NCBI GenBank assembly: GCA_032433765.1
Contig: JAVIAB010000160.1
Coordinates: 16,392,900-16,456,899 of the forward strand
Direction: 5' to 3'
Origin: Megaustenia siamemsis
Taxonomy: Eukaryota; Mollusca; Gastropoda; Stylommatophora; Ariophantidae
Length of the DNA stretch: 64,000 nt
The first letter of the stretch is position 1. Each line of letters opens with the position of its first letter. The notes beneath the pieces were generated by a model. The model searched no databases, was not told the origin of the DNA, and was given only the letters and a program-made list of their open reading frames with translations. Positions 52,991 to 63,603 of the stretch are shown piece after piece. The position numbers and the translations under genes were made by a program.

Positions 52991-53090
52991 GACGGATGTT
53001 TCGGGCTGAAAGGAGCAGATATAACGGATCTGCTGTAAACTAGCAACACAGTGCACTCACAACCATTGAACGGGTGAATGCTAAATAACA
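52991..53090 (+). mobile_element. Short R3 3' fragment
   Basis: GGATGTTTCGGGCTGAAAGG and ATCTGCTGTAAACTAGCAAC match the R3 3' part. Heavily decayed. Confidence 0.4.
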
Positions 53091-53271
53091 GAGAAGAAAT
53101 GAGTCAGCAGAAATTAATTGTAAAATGAGGTGGACTTATGTAATGTGGATTCTGATTACAATAGATGCTTCTGTAGTAGTAAACAGTCGTTGAGTGTGGG
53201 TTAGTGATAATTTCAGTAGTGGTTATGAAGTTGTATTGGTTTTAGTATTGGGTGGGGGGGGGGGTGTTAAA

Positions 53272-53582
53272 GGTAAAGTACGAAACTTGAACCGGCGTTT
53301 TACCACGCGAGTTGTCCTCCCATATGTGCTCGGCCGCCTATCCAAAAATGTTCGGAGATTTCTGGATAGTGTCGCTTCAAGCATCGAAACTACCGATGCG
53401 AGATTCCTCACCTTCCCAGAGTAATACCTTGGTACCCATTTCTGCTAGCGGCTGGGTCGACCGTGGGGGTATTTTTTTTTCCAACCACGAGTACCACTGC
53501 TCCCAGCGGGAATCGAACACGGGTTGTCCGAACGTCGGTAGTCCAGTCGGGTGGTGTTCCCAACTAGGCTATCGCGGCCCCA
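53272..53582 (-). mobile_element. SINE S5, copy c
   Basis: Full-size minus-strand copy, about 310 bp, from AAAGTACGAAACTTGAACCGG to the head complement CTAGGCTATCGCGGCCCC. It serves as the array-free reference for S5a. A G run precedes it (53252-53263). Confidence 0.92.
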
Positions 53583-53639
53583 TGGGAGGAGGTAAATGAT
53601 GTTGTAATAATTTTGATGTGTAAACAATAGAGGAAGTGA

Positions 53640-54200
53640 AGACAAAGGTGCCACACAGCAGCAGAGCTGGAAGCTGTCAACGAGTCTCAGCTGATGTCTT
53701 GCACCGGGATCGGTAAACCTGAGTCATCCAGATCTAACTCCACCCCTTCGCGGTGCCTCCAGAAACAGATTAACCTATCTAGTTCTTTGTTTTTTTCTGT
53801 TAATTATTTGTCATTTTTTTCCGAGTGCTGTAAACATACCTCTTCCTCTGAATTGATTCACTGATTATCGCCTCGGAAGTTTCCCCCTATAATAATATTC
53901 ATTTATTATTATTTGTCTCCAGCCTTAACCCGTCTAGGGTTAAGTGGGTTATCGCATTTTTATGCCTTAACCCTTAACCCGTCTAGCCTGGGTAAGCGGG
54001 TAGGGATCGAAGAGGGAAGGCAACCCGCTACTCAAAAATAATATGCTGAAGTCGGATGTGTTGGGATGGAAGACTCAAATATTACAGCTCTACTGCCAAC
54101 TGCAACATAAAGCAACTACGCACACTAAAGGTCATTCTAAGGACTAAGGGCAGATAACGAAGGTGACAATTAATTCCTTTAGTGGTCATCGGGTAAACGA
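53640..54200 (+). mobile_element. Interspersed repeat R3, copy c, split by R6
   Basis: The first half (53645-53781) has GCAGCAGAGCTGGAAGCTG and GCCTCCAGAAACAGATTAACC. The second half (53975-54200) has GGGTAGGGATCGAAGAGGG, GCAGATAACGAAGG and TCCTTTAGTGGTCATCGGG. Between them sits R6 copy 3. The words TTAACC-TATCTAG and TTAACC-CGTCTAG at the two breakpoints look like a decayed target duplication. Confidence 0.8.
53782..53900 (+). repeat. Interspersed repeat R6, copy 3 (inside R3c)
   Basis: T-rich start, then GTGCTGTAAACATACC and GATTCACTGATTATCGCC. An ATTATT stretch follows to about 53975. Confidence 0.65.
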
Positions 54201-54454
54201 CGGAAATAAAGAAAAAAAAGAAAGAACAGAGAAAGCAAAAACAGTAGTAATAATAATAATGAGTAATTATAATCGAAAAATATGTGGTAATAATAACAAC
54301 AACATAAATAGATGGGTTGGCAGTAATAGTAATACAAAAGGCAGTTAAAAACAATAATAGTTGTAATGATAACTGGTAGTGATAATGATATAATGGTGTG
54401 TAAGGGTATGTCAGCATTAGGGCTGAAAGCTTTCAACGACCACGTGCAACCGCA
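54201..54454. other. (AAT)n-rich segment and unique sequence
   Basis: AATAATAATAAT runs at 54245-54330 and a short unique stretch. No gene recognised. Confidence 0.5.
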
Positions 54455-54787
54455 GCGATGGATATATCCATATCCTACTCTATCCAGATCCTACTCTATC
54501 CAGATCCTACTCTATCCATATCCTACTCTATCCAGATCCTACTCTATCCAGATCCTACTCTATCATATCCTACTATATCCAGATCCTACTCTATCCAGAT
54601 CCTACTCTATCCATATCCTACTCTATCCAGATCCTACTCTATCCAGATTCTACTCTATCCAGATCCTACTCTATCCATATCCTACTATATCCAGATCCTA
54701 CTCTATCCAGATCCTACTCTATCCATATCCTACTCTATCCATATCCTACTCTATCCAGATCCTACTCTATCCAGATCCTACTCTATC
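54455..54787. repeat. 16-bp minisatellite, ~20 copies
   Basis: Unit ATCCTACTCTATCCAG with CCAT variants. Frames stay open by repetition (S-Y-S-I-Q-I-L-L-Y-P). Not a gene. Confidence 0.95.
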
Positions 54788-54819
54788 ACATCGTGAAGAC
54801 CATAGCAATAGACTAATCA

Positions 54820-54990
54820 ACGAGTAAGGATCGACAGGGAAGGCAGCTGGTATTTTTTTTTAAATACCTCGCTGAAGTCGGATGCTTCGGGTCTGGAGGT
54901 GCGAGTATCGCTGCTTGTTGCAAACAACAATTCAACGCCTATTTAACGTCGTTTGGCAAGCGCGCATAATGAGAAGGAGTAGCTGTCAGC
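54820..54990 (+). mobile_element. Interspersed repeat R3, copy d, 3' half
   Basis: AGTAAGGATCGACAGGGAAG, CGCTGAAGTCGGATGCTTCG and GTTGCAAACAACAATTCAACG follow the R3 order. Confidence 0.65.
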
Positions 54991-54994
54991 TGAA

Positions 54995-55141
54995 CTGAGA
55001 ACAAATAGTAGTAATGTAGTCCAAATAATAATAGAACTAGTTATAATAGTAATGTAGTCGAAATATTAATAGAACAAGTTATAATAGTAATGTAGTCGAA
55101 ATATTAATAGAAGTGGTTGTAGTAGTAATGTAGAAGAGATT

Positions 55142-55172
<31 letters not shown>

Positions 55173-55174
55173 GA
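54995..55174. repeat. ~39-bp AT-rich tandem repeat and poly(A)
   Basis: Three to four copies of AATAGTAATGTAGTCGAAAT..AATAGAAC..GTTAT, then an A run at 55148-55172. Confidence 0.8.
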
Positions 55175-55654
55175 TCAGCTTTACGGTGGAAAAACTCGGA
55201 ACAAAATGATCCAAAGCAACGGCATTAAAACGTCGTTTAGGATGACACAGACAATACTAAAACGATTTTGAAAAGTTGTTGATATAATGTACTTATCTTA
55301 TTATCTCAACGCGAACGTTATCAGTAGATGAGCTGTGGTGCTGACTCAAAAGGAGAAAAGCTGACAAGCATTTTTTAGAATGTTGAAGGAACAAGTCAGG
55401 TTGACTGTCAGGTCGGATAATTTTACTTGCTACTGTATGCATTAGACAGAACAACCTGCTGCTAACCTGCTGCCTTGCAGGTGTATTCGGGTGAGTAAGA
55501 GGCTAAGGGAGTGTACGCTAAAGTAAAACCCCACTGCCTTGTGGGTGAGACTTTTTTTAGTCAAAGGCTAGTGGAGTCAACCGTAAACAAACTGACGGAA
55601 GGCAACGGAAAACCACCGTCGTAACTTCTTTGTATAATCATGGGTCGCCACCGT
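55175..55654. other. No gene recognised
   Basis: Unique sequence. No motif or splice-like structure supports a gene. Confidence 0.4.
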
Positions 55655-55897
55655 TATAGAATCATCATTATTTTTGGCCATGTAATGAGAAGAGAACAGC
55701 TGAAATATATTGTACAAATGGGAAAGTTGAAGGACGAAAAGATAGAGGGAAGCAAAGAGAAAAGATACCAGACAGCTTAAGAGAATGGCTTGGCAGAAAA
55801 TCAACAAAAGAAACAATAAATAACTGTCGAGATCAAAAGTTGGGTAGAGACATGATCGCCTAAGCCAGCAGGCATGATACTTGATGATGATGATTTT
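55655..55897 (+). pseudogene. LINE-D, copy 3, C-terminal end
   Basis: I-F-G-H-V-M-R-R-E-Q-L-K-Y-I-V near 55671, then R-G-K-Q-R-E-K-I-P-D-S-L-R-E-W-L-G-R, K-L-G-R-D-M-I-A, and the tail GATGATGATGATTT. Frameshifts are present. Confidence 0.85.
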
Positions 55898-55954
55898 TAG
55901 AACGAGTATATTGGAAGAAAAGATACGTTGGAAAACAACAGCCGAAAATATGAA

Positions 55955-56140
55955 CAAAACATCACAGTGACGTCAAGGCAATCAGCAACAAAACATCACA
56001 GTGACGTCAATGCAATGAGCAACAAAACATCACAGTCTGACGTCAATGCAATCAGCAACAAAACATCACAGTGACGTCAATGCAATCAGCAACAAAACAT
56101 CACAGTGACGTCAATGCAATGAGCAACAAAACTGATGAGG
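55955..56140. repeat. 34-bp repeat array with five TGACGTCA sites
   Basis: Unit AGCAACAAAACATCACAGTG then ACGTCAATGCAATC. Perfect CRE octamers start at 55968, 56002, 56038, 56072 and 56106. Confidence 0.92.
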
Positions 56141-56327
56141 AATACTGGTAGCATGACATCGTGGATGGACGCGATAGGCTCGTAGGCATGACACGTAATG
56201 ATGATGATGATGAAATAACCGAATGTGAGTAGAAAGAAGAGAAAGTCAACATGTAGACAATTATAGAAATCCAACTACAGTTCAATAAGATTTTGCTTTA
56301 AGTGGAGATCATTTTAATTTGCAACGA

Positions 56328-56452
56328 AATAAGGATCGCCTCTCATGTCACTGTACCAACCTGACGTCATCGCCTCTCAAGTCTGATGCACTGTACCAAC
56401 CTGACGTCATCGCCTCTCAAGTCTGATGCACTGTACCAACCTGACGTCAATG
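56328..56452. repeat. 40-bp repeat array with three TGACGTCA sites
   Basis: Unit CGCCTCTCAAGTCTGATGCA then CTGTACCAACCTGACGTCAT. Octamers start at 56362, 56402 and 56442. The unit is otherwise unrelated to the 34-bp array. Confidence 0.92.
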
Positions 56453-57057
56453 GTGGGGGAATGCTATGGGCCCTGAAATGACCTCCATTCTTCTGACTAC
56501 ATCATAGAAACGAAGATGGAGCTCGAAAATGAAGAAAAGAAGAGAAGAAGAATAAGAAGAGAGGGCTGGAGAAAAACAACAATATCAGTAAAACTCCAGC
56601 CTGCACGATTCCGCTGACCAGATCACAGATTCTAACACCAGACTTTACCTAGAATCCCACTAATTTAATAACATTAATGGCTGCGAATGTCCTGATTCCC
56701 TCAGGAGCTCTGCCACTATAAAGCTGCGCAATCCTTCACAATCGTGGCCAGTGATGGCAGGGATGGGATCGTTCAAATGTCGACAGCAGAGGCCGGTATC
56801 ACTTCTCAAAAGTAAGCTTAGGATAAGTACTTTGTAACACAAAATACGAATTTTTGGTAAACACAGCACGCCCATTGAAATAAGTAATAATAATAGTAAA
56901 AAACACTACATGTCCAGAGAAAGTTTGGAATTAGAACCGCTAGCTACTGACAGTGGTTTCAGTACAATACAATGTTGCTTTCTACAGCAAGACAAGCATC
57001 GGATGAGGCCAATGTTTGTTAATAATTGTGAATCAGAGTGTCCCAGTATTTTTTACA
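56453..57057. other. No gene recognised
   Basis: Unique sequence with GAAGAA-rich runs (56530-56570). Short frames have no motif. Confidence 0.4.
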
Positions 57058-57560
57058 CGCGCTCTTCAAATCTTCTTCTTCTTCTTCTTCTTCTTCCCAT
57101 CCTCATTTGCCTTTTAGCGTCGAGGGAAGATATAATTTGCGGTATTTTGTACTTCTGTTCGCCTCTGCTGCTGTTATGTTTCCTAGTGCTTCTAATATGC
57201 CACCAATCCATTTTGTTCATGGTCGACCCTTAAATCTGGTGTTCTCTCAACGTTTATTGAAGGTTAGTTGTGTTGTGTTTTGATGTTTCTGAATTATCAC
57301 GTGACCAAACCATTTAATATGTTGTTTCTTTATGTACTCAACGACGGTAAATATTCATAGTTTTGTTTTTCTCAGTTGTTCATTTCTGATCTTATCTCTC
57401 AGGTTGTTTCACATTTCATTTCGGTACTGGCTATTTTCTTATTGTTCTTGTATCTAGGTTCCATGTCTAACATTGGTAGTTAGAAAGATGATTTCTTCAA
57501 ATTGTTAAACGTCTCTATATCCACTCTCTTTAAAAATGAATCTTGAGTAGTGTCCGAACG
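57058..57560 (-). pseudogene. LINE-I fragment with (GAA)n tail
   Basis: The minus strand encodes I-K-W-F-G-H-V near 57310, R-F-K-G-R-P near 57230, W-I-G-G-I-L, and P-S-T-L-K-G-K just before the (GAAGAA)n tail at 57070-57093. Order and tail resemble LINE-F. The 5' part to 57560 is decayed (T-W-N-L-D-T-R region). Confidence 0.75.
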
Positions 57561-57599
57561 TTTTCAATGAAAGTTTTGGTCGAGCCTGTTGCTGGACCT

Positions 57600-57856
57600 G
57601 GAGCCGCGGTAGCTCAGTGGAGTAGTGAACTGGACTACAAAAGATAAGAGACAGGGTTCGAACCTGGCCGACGGCTGCCAGGTTCACCCAACCTTAAGTG
57701 GATACCGAATTTTTTCTGGGAAAGTAAAGCGGCACGGGCGTAATACCGACCACATTACCCCAAAAATCATGTGCTGAAGGTCTGTAAAAATTATGGTCAC
57801 TAACACCATATTCCCTATACGTCACTTGGCGTGACGGGGCTCTTTACTTTTACTTA
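57600..57856 (+). mobile_element. SINE S1, copy e
   Basis: GGAGCCGCGGTAGCTCAGTGG, B box GGTTCGAACC, GGCACGGGCGTAATACCGACC and GTCACTTGGCGTGACGGGGC, ending CTTTACTTTTACTTA. The best-kept S1 in the window. Confidence 0.93.
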
Positions 57857-58296
57857 CAGTTGCCGGACTATTCCAGTACGTTCACGAGCTTCTCTTGTTG
57901 CCATGCTGTAGTGGTACGAGCTGTTTGCTTTGAGTCATTACAATGTACACCAATCATAGTATACGGCCTGGACAAATGACAAAAGGTTTCCATTTAGAAT
58001 TTTAATGTATTAGACTTTCGTGAGAATTCCTGTAAAGATACACAGTTGGGTGGCAACTCTTACGTATTTAATCCAAATATTTATCTGAGTAGGAAAAGAC
58101 CAAACTAAACATTTATCTGAAACAAAAATCACATCCTATCGTGAAAAATTTTGGTTTTCGTGGCCACCATTTCAAATGCTTCTGTTAGTGAGTCTCTGTA
58201 AGCAATGGTGACAACATTACCCTATTTAAAATGCATCCTGTGCTGCTCCCAGATGATCATTAAATGCCACGAGGCTTCCTATCTTTTATACTCTTT
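57857..58296. other. No gene recognised
   Basis: Unique sequence upstream (on the minus strand, downstream) of the HTH frame. Confidence 0.35.
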
Positions 58297-58530
58297 TTAC
58301 TGGTCCAGCACGAACGACTTAGGAACGACGAGCTCAAAATTTCTTGACCTCCAGCTACCTTCCTTTCCCCAGATTCCATTCCTTATTTTATATTTGGGCA
58401 CAACACTGTAGAGAGTCCGCCCAGGAATATTCAATATTTTAGAAATGTTGAAACGTGTTTGATTTCCTTCGTTCCAAAGTTGTGAAATTAATATTGCTTT
58501 AGCTTTGCGTCCATTTTGTACCGTAAGCAT
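58297..58530 (-). pseudogene. Possible transposase N-terminal HTH fragment
   Basis: 77-codon minus-strand frame: G-R-K-A-K-A-I-L-I-S-Q-L, then F-N-I-S-K-I-L-N-I-P-G-R-T-L-Y (helix-turn-helix-like) and a W-G-K-E-G-S-W-R-S-R basic turn, as in N-termini of Tc1/mariner-type transposases. No catalytic part follows. Similarity is by pattern only. Confidence 0.4.
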
Positions 58531-58559
58531 TATATACTGCCGTCTGCTCTGTTATCATG

Positions 58560-59361
58560 GGACTTTAAGTTATTTATATTTTATTGTTTTTTAAAAAATA
58601 CTTTTAGTCGCGTTTGCCTTAAGTGGAGTGTAATGTTTGGTGTATGAATATTGAATACGATTTCAGTCTATTTGGCTCAGATCTTAGACTGCCTTTTTTT
58701 AAAATAATAAAATGTGTGCGCGTGCACACACACAGACACACACACACACACACAGATACTCAAAGGCATAAAGCAAGGTAGTCTGATCATCTCCAGCTGA
58801 ACCCTGAAAGATTTGCGTTGGTAGGAAGAAAGTAATTGGGAACATTTTTATATAACAGATCTTTTAATGGTAATCTTATCTTATTATCAGAAACAGTCAC
58901 CCCGTCAAGCAAGTGTTTCTGTCGTTTAAAAAAATATTGTAATAAGATTTGCAATAAAAATTTGAATATTTCATAATAATTAACATCATACCAATAATAC
59001 GAAATCAAGTTTAATACTGAAATGTTTTTTTTTTCTCATAAGAATTCACCCACAGAAGCTTAATGTTATAGAGTTCTTGTTGATGAATCTCTTGTTTAGT
59101 TACTGCTGTTGATATTGGTTACTTTCGTGTCATCTATATAGTTCCAACATAACTCATCGTCGTAGTTTAGAACAAAAATAACACAATCTTTTTTTATTGA
59201 CATCCACACTATGTTTGACAACATATCTCTGGTACAATCAGCAAGTTCTAAAAATCTGTTATCAATCTTCACGTTACTTTATCGTTACTTGGTAGAGCCT
59301 ATCGGAGGCTATCACAAGTAACTTCCGTGATCGTATTAATGTTCTTTGTCAGTATATATAT
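58560..59361. other. No gene recognised; contains (CA)n
   Basis: CA/GTGCGCG-type run at 58715-58758, otherwise unique AT-rich sequence. Confidence 0.45.
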
Positions 59362-60690
59362 CATCATCATCGTCATCGAGTGCCGTCTCCGCAACGAAGG
59401 TTGGCTACCATGGAGCGTCATTCTGCTCTGTCTCTTGCTTTGATGGTGCAGGTTGTCATAGGCTGATTGGTCCATCTTTTGATGTTACTCGTCCATGTTA
59501 GTCTTGGTCTGCCTCTGCCTCTTTTATCTTGTATTTTCCCCTCCAGGATTACTTTAAGTAGGCTGTTGTGTCTTTTAACATGGCCCAAAAATCGCATTTG
59601 TCTTGTTCTAATAGTGTGTAGTAGTTCACTTTTCATTTTTAGTTGTTTTAAGACTTCATCGTTTGTTTTCTTTTCCTTCCATCCAATTCTACCTATTCTT
59701 CTGTATATCCACATTTCAAAGGCTTAAATTCTCTGGAGTGCTTTCTTGTCTAATGTCCATGTTTCTGCACCATATATGAATATTGAGAAGATGTAACATT
59801 TTGCTATTCTTAGTTTTAGCCATAGTGTTATTTGTTTTGATGTTAGTATGTTCTTCATGACATTAAAATTACTTTTTGCCATTCCTATTCTTTTGTTTAT
59901 TTCAGTTGTATATTTGCCATCACTGGTTATAGTATGTCCAAGGTAGTTGTAGTTCTGAACTGTCTCCAGGTCTATTCCTTCAATTTTGATATCCACTTGT
60001 GGGTTTTGAGTATTTTCTTTGTGTATGATCATAGTTCTAGTCTTTTTGATATTCATATCTAGTCCATATTTTTTGCTTGTCGTGTTTATTTCATTAAGTA
60101 AGTGTTGTAGATCTTTAGGATTTTCTGCTAGTAATACAGTATCGTCAGCATATCTTAGGTTATTGATTATCTTTCCATTAATTTGTAGGCCTGGCATCTC
60201 TATGATGTTTTTAAAGATTTGCTCAGTGTATAGATTTAACAAGCTTGGTTATAGAATGCATCCCTGTCTTACTCCTCTTTTTATATCAATGGGTGTAGAG
60301 TTCTCTTTTTTATATTTTATTATTGCTGTTTGCTCTCAGTATAGATTACATATTAGTCGTATGTGCATGTAATTTAGATGTATCTGTTTTAGGCATTCTA
60401 TTTATAAGTTGTTTGTGGTGTACTCTATCAAAAGCTTTGGTGTAGTCTATGAAGCAAGCATATATTGGTTTGTTTACTTCTGTGTACTTTTCGATTAATG
60501 TTCTCATGCAGAATATGGCTTCTTTTGTCCCGCTATTTTTCCTAAATCCAAATTGCTGCTCATCTAATTCAGTATTGAATTTATTCTGAATCCTTCCTTG
60601 TGTAACTTTTAGCAAGATTTTTGTAACATGGCTCATTAGGCTTATTGTTCTAAAGTCACTGCATTCAACTGCACCATTCTTTTTAGGCAT
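59362..60690 (-). pseudogene. LINE-A, copy with uninterrupted insertion-site region
   Basis: Minus strand: P-K-K-N-G-A-V-E-C-S-D-F, F-G-F-R-K-N-S-G-T-K-E, motif A F-I-D-Y-T-K-A-F-D-R-V near 60440, motif B region near 60280 (stop at 60243-60250), motif C Y-A-D-D-T-V-L-L near 60150, then N-P-Q-V-D-I-K-I-E-G, the site hit by the palindrome in LINE-A1. After a break at 59724 come W-I-Y-R-R-I-G-R-I and R-P-R-L-T-W-T-S. Tail (GATGAT)n at 59362-59378. It is 5'-truncated at 60690 in an AT run. This copy is the reference used to read the LINE-A1 junctions. Confidence 0.92.
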
Positions 60691-61604
60691 ATATATATAT
60701 ATATATTACTAACTTGAGATGCTATTGTTCAGAATCAAAAATGTATATCATCAAATCTCTAAACGAAACTGTTTTAATCTAACTACCTCACTCCTAACTT
60801 ACTGCTTGAAGCAGTTTCTTAATGTAGTCTGACTTGTCATTCTTGCTGTTGCTTTTAAAATCTTCGATGGAACTCTTTATCAAACTAACTCCTAATCCTA
60901 TCTCTGCCTTGAGGCAGGTATCTAGTCTCTTCTACTACATTCTCTCTGATGTTTCCCTTGAGCTTCGTGGGCAAAAAGTGTCAAGTTCCCCAAAATCTGT
61001 CTCTCGGGCCTTTTTGTTTCCCAGTAAGGCAACGCCTATTCTTGAATACAGGCGTGGTCTATCTTGTGATCTTGCTAAGCCTAACAACCTATTGGTTGTT
61101 TGTTTGACCACCGCCTGTCGATTACTGTGAAGCCTCGACAACATCTGTCAATCACTCCAATTAGCTACCAATATACAAGCTGTCATTGGTCTCCTAGACC
61201 AAACTAAGTTTTCCTCTGAATTTACGTTGATCTCCAAGTCAGAGAGAAATCAAAGCGTTTTCTACCGTTGAACATCACAAGATGTCCCGGCGTCTGTGAG
61301 TTTCGTGTGGACGTGATTACGCCCCTTGTCGGCGGCTTAACTCCAATTGTTTCTGAGCTCGCTCAGTGATAGCAATAGCATGTCAACAGGTATCGGACAC
61401 CTGTTCGTACGGAGTCCATACTCGCCGACCAAAACTTATTCTTCCTCTCACGATCATCATATTCTTCTTCTATTCTTTGGATCAGTCACACTATCACAGC
61501 TTCATAAACATACAAGTTAATGAAAATAGAAAAGTAATTCATATTTATACGTGCCACACGTTGGAACACCTTGTACGTAGTAGATTTGAAACGAATTGTT
61601 TGCA
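60691..61604. other. No gene recognised
   Basis: Starts with (AT)n. A 98-codon plus frame (60834) and the opposite 69-codon frame overlap and neither has a motif. Confidence 0.4.
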
Positions 61605-62215
61605 CTGAAACGACATCACCGCAATGCACAGTAAAGACACGTGAAGCAATATTAAAACAGGTAAATGAATTTAAATATCTGTGGACAATGTTAACCTTAG
61701 ATGGTAGATATACAGCTGAGGTGAGATGCAGAATAGTTCAGGCAAAAGCAGCTTTCTAAAAAATAAGGAAGGCACTGTCAATTCATTTTTTTTTACTATA
61801 GAAACAAGAAAAGGATTGACAGAAGACAAAACAATCACTGTAGGCCACTGAAATGTGGTTTCACAGAAGAATTTTGAGAATACATGGACAGCTAAGAAGA
61901 GTAATGAAAAAAACTGAGGCCAATGCAAAGAGAGATCTAATTTCCAATATTATGGAGAAACAATCATCACTTTTTTGGCCATGAAATGTGAAGAGAACAG
62001 CTGGAATATATTGTAACAACTGGGACAATCGAGGGACGAAGAGATAGAGGGAGGCAAAGAGAAAAAATACCAGACAGCTTAAGAGAACTTCTTGGCAGAA
62101 GGTCAACAACAGAAATGATAAATAACTGTCGAAATAGAAAGTTGTGGAGAGACATGATCACCTGCGCCAGCAGGCATTGTACTTGATGATGTTGATGATT
62201 ATGATGATGATGTAT
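61605..62215 (+). pseudogene. LINE-D, copy 4, C-terminal part
   Basis: I-L-K-Q-V-N-E-F-K-Y-L near 61649, E-V-R-C-R-I-V-Q-A-K-A-A-F near 61719, then broken pieces matching M-W-F-H-R-R-I-L-R-I, R-K-L-W-R-D-M-I-T-C-A and a GATGATGTTGATGATTATGA tail. A deletion removes the Y-V-E-P region near 61820. Confidence 0.88.
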
Positions 62216-62254
62216 TGGACTGACGATCAACGTCTGCGCCTGTACACTCTTCTT

Positions 62255-63025
62255 CTTCTACATTTTTAGCTCCCAGTGGAGCTTAGGTCTTCAACAAACA
62301 CTTTCCAAATCATTCTGTATTTTGCCATTCTTTTAAGATCATTACATGACTTTCCCCTCATCTTCATCTCTGCTTCTATCTGTCTTCTCCAAGAATTCTT
62401 TGGTCTTCCTCTTTGTCTTTTCCCCTGGGGATTCCAAAAAGGGCCTGTTGTGTAATACTCTAAGTTGGCTTCCGTAGTGTGTGTCCTATCCAGCGCCATT
62501 GTCTTCTCTGTTTCTCTTTATCCACTGGTGTTTGACTGGTATATTTCCATAATTCTATGTTAGTGATTTTGTCCTGCCATTTCCATCCTTTTATTCTGCG
62601 TAAGCATCCATTTATGAAAGTCTGTACCTTTGTGATTGTCAATTTTGTTGTTCTCCATGTTTCACAGCCATATAATAGGACCGACTAAAGATTTGAGTTG
62701 AACATTTTTATTTTTGTATTCAACCTAATTTCTTTGGATTTCCATATGTTTCCCGGTGCAATGAAAGCTCCTCTTGCTTTTGATATCCTTATTTTGGTAT
62801 CATTTTCTGTTCCTCCCTCTTTATCTATATTACTGACCATATATATGTAAGATTGTACGTCTAGTAGAGGTATTTCTCCTAGTTTTATTTGGTTATTGTC
62901 AACTGTATTAATTCTCATAATGTTGGTCTTATCTCTATTAATCTTCAGTCCTAGCTGTTGTGATCTCTCATCAAGTATGCTCATTTTATCCTGCATCTGT
63001 TGATGGCTGTACACGTTGCCTAAAT
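62255..63025 (-). pseudogene. LINE-G fragment, C-terminal part
   Basis: Minus strand, three consecutive pieces: G-L-K-I-N-R-D-K-T-N-I-M-R-I-N near 62940, Y-G-C-E-T-W near 62665, then Q-T-F-I-N-G-C-L-R-R-I, W-R-W-I-G-H-T-L-R-K and G-K-R-Q-R-G-R-P-K-N-S-W-R-R, ending at W-x-x-F-V-E-D-L near 62300. Two frame breaks. It differs from LINE-A to F in having the longer K-G-K-R-Q-R-G-R-P block. Confidence 0.85.
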
Positions 63026-63603
63026 ATTTATATCATTTGAACTAATACGCCACTTTTAAATTAAAACAAACAACCGTGTCTAGTAATAATCTGTTTCATG
63101 AAAGAGAACTTTTTCCTTCTTTCTAATTATGCCCGATGTCATACGAGATATAACAAATACATTTATAGTGAATTATTCATGTGTGTGAAATAAAATGAAA
63201 AAGATGTATATTAATTGTTAATGCGATGATTTTTCGACAAATGAGCTTTTATTTCTGATTAATTTATGGATATCATTAACGAGCATCACAAGTTAGATTG
63301 GCGGACATTAGGGTCCCCCCTGGTGGCGACCCCTGGCCTAGCGTGTCTTTTGTGTCATCGATTTAGAATTGATATTAGCCCTCGTGGAGATGAGAGTGGG
63401 TGTAGGGGAAAAATTGTAGGGCTCGTGGATTATCAGGGATGGGAATGAGAGAGTGGGTTATAGAGAAAGAGATGGAGGGGGGAGTAGACAAAGTGAGAGA
63501 ATTATTAAGTAATTAAGGGGGAGAGACGCAAGATAAATGCAACTGGCTATATGCTGAAAGCTAGACGTATATCCTCGCTGTAACATCTGATATTATAAGC
63601 AGT
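63026..63603. other. No gene recognised
   Basis: Unique sequence, G-rich near 63430-63530. Confidence 0.4.

Noticed and set aside
58297..58530. Complete transposase on the minus strand
   Set aside because: Only an HTH-like N-terminal piece is visible. No D-D-E region follows, so it is listed as a possible fragment only.
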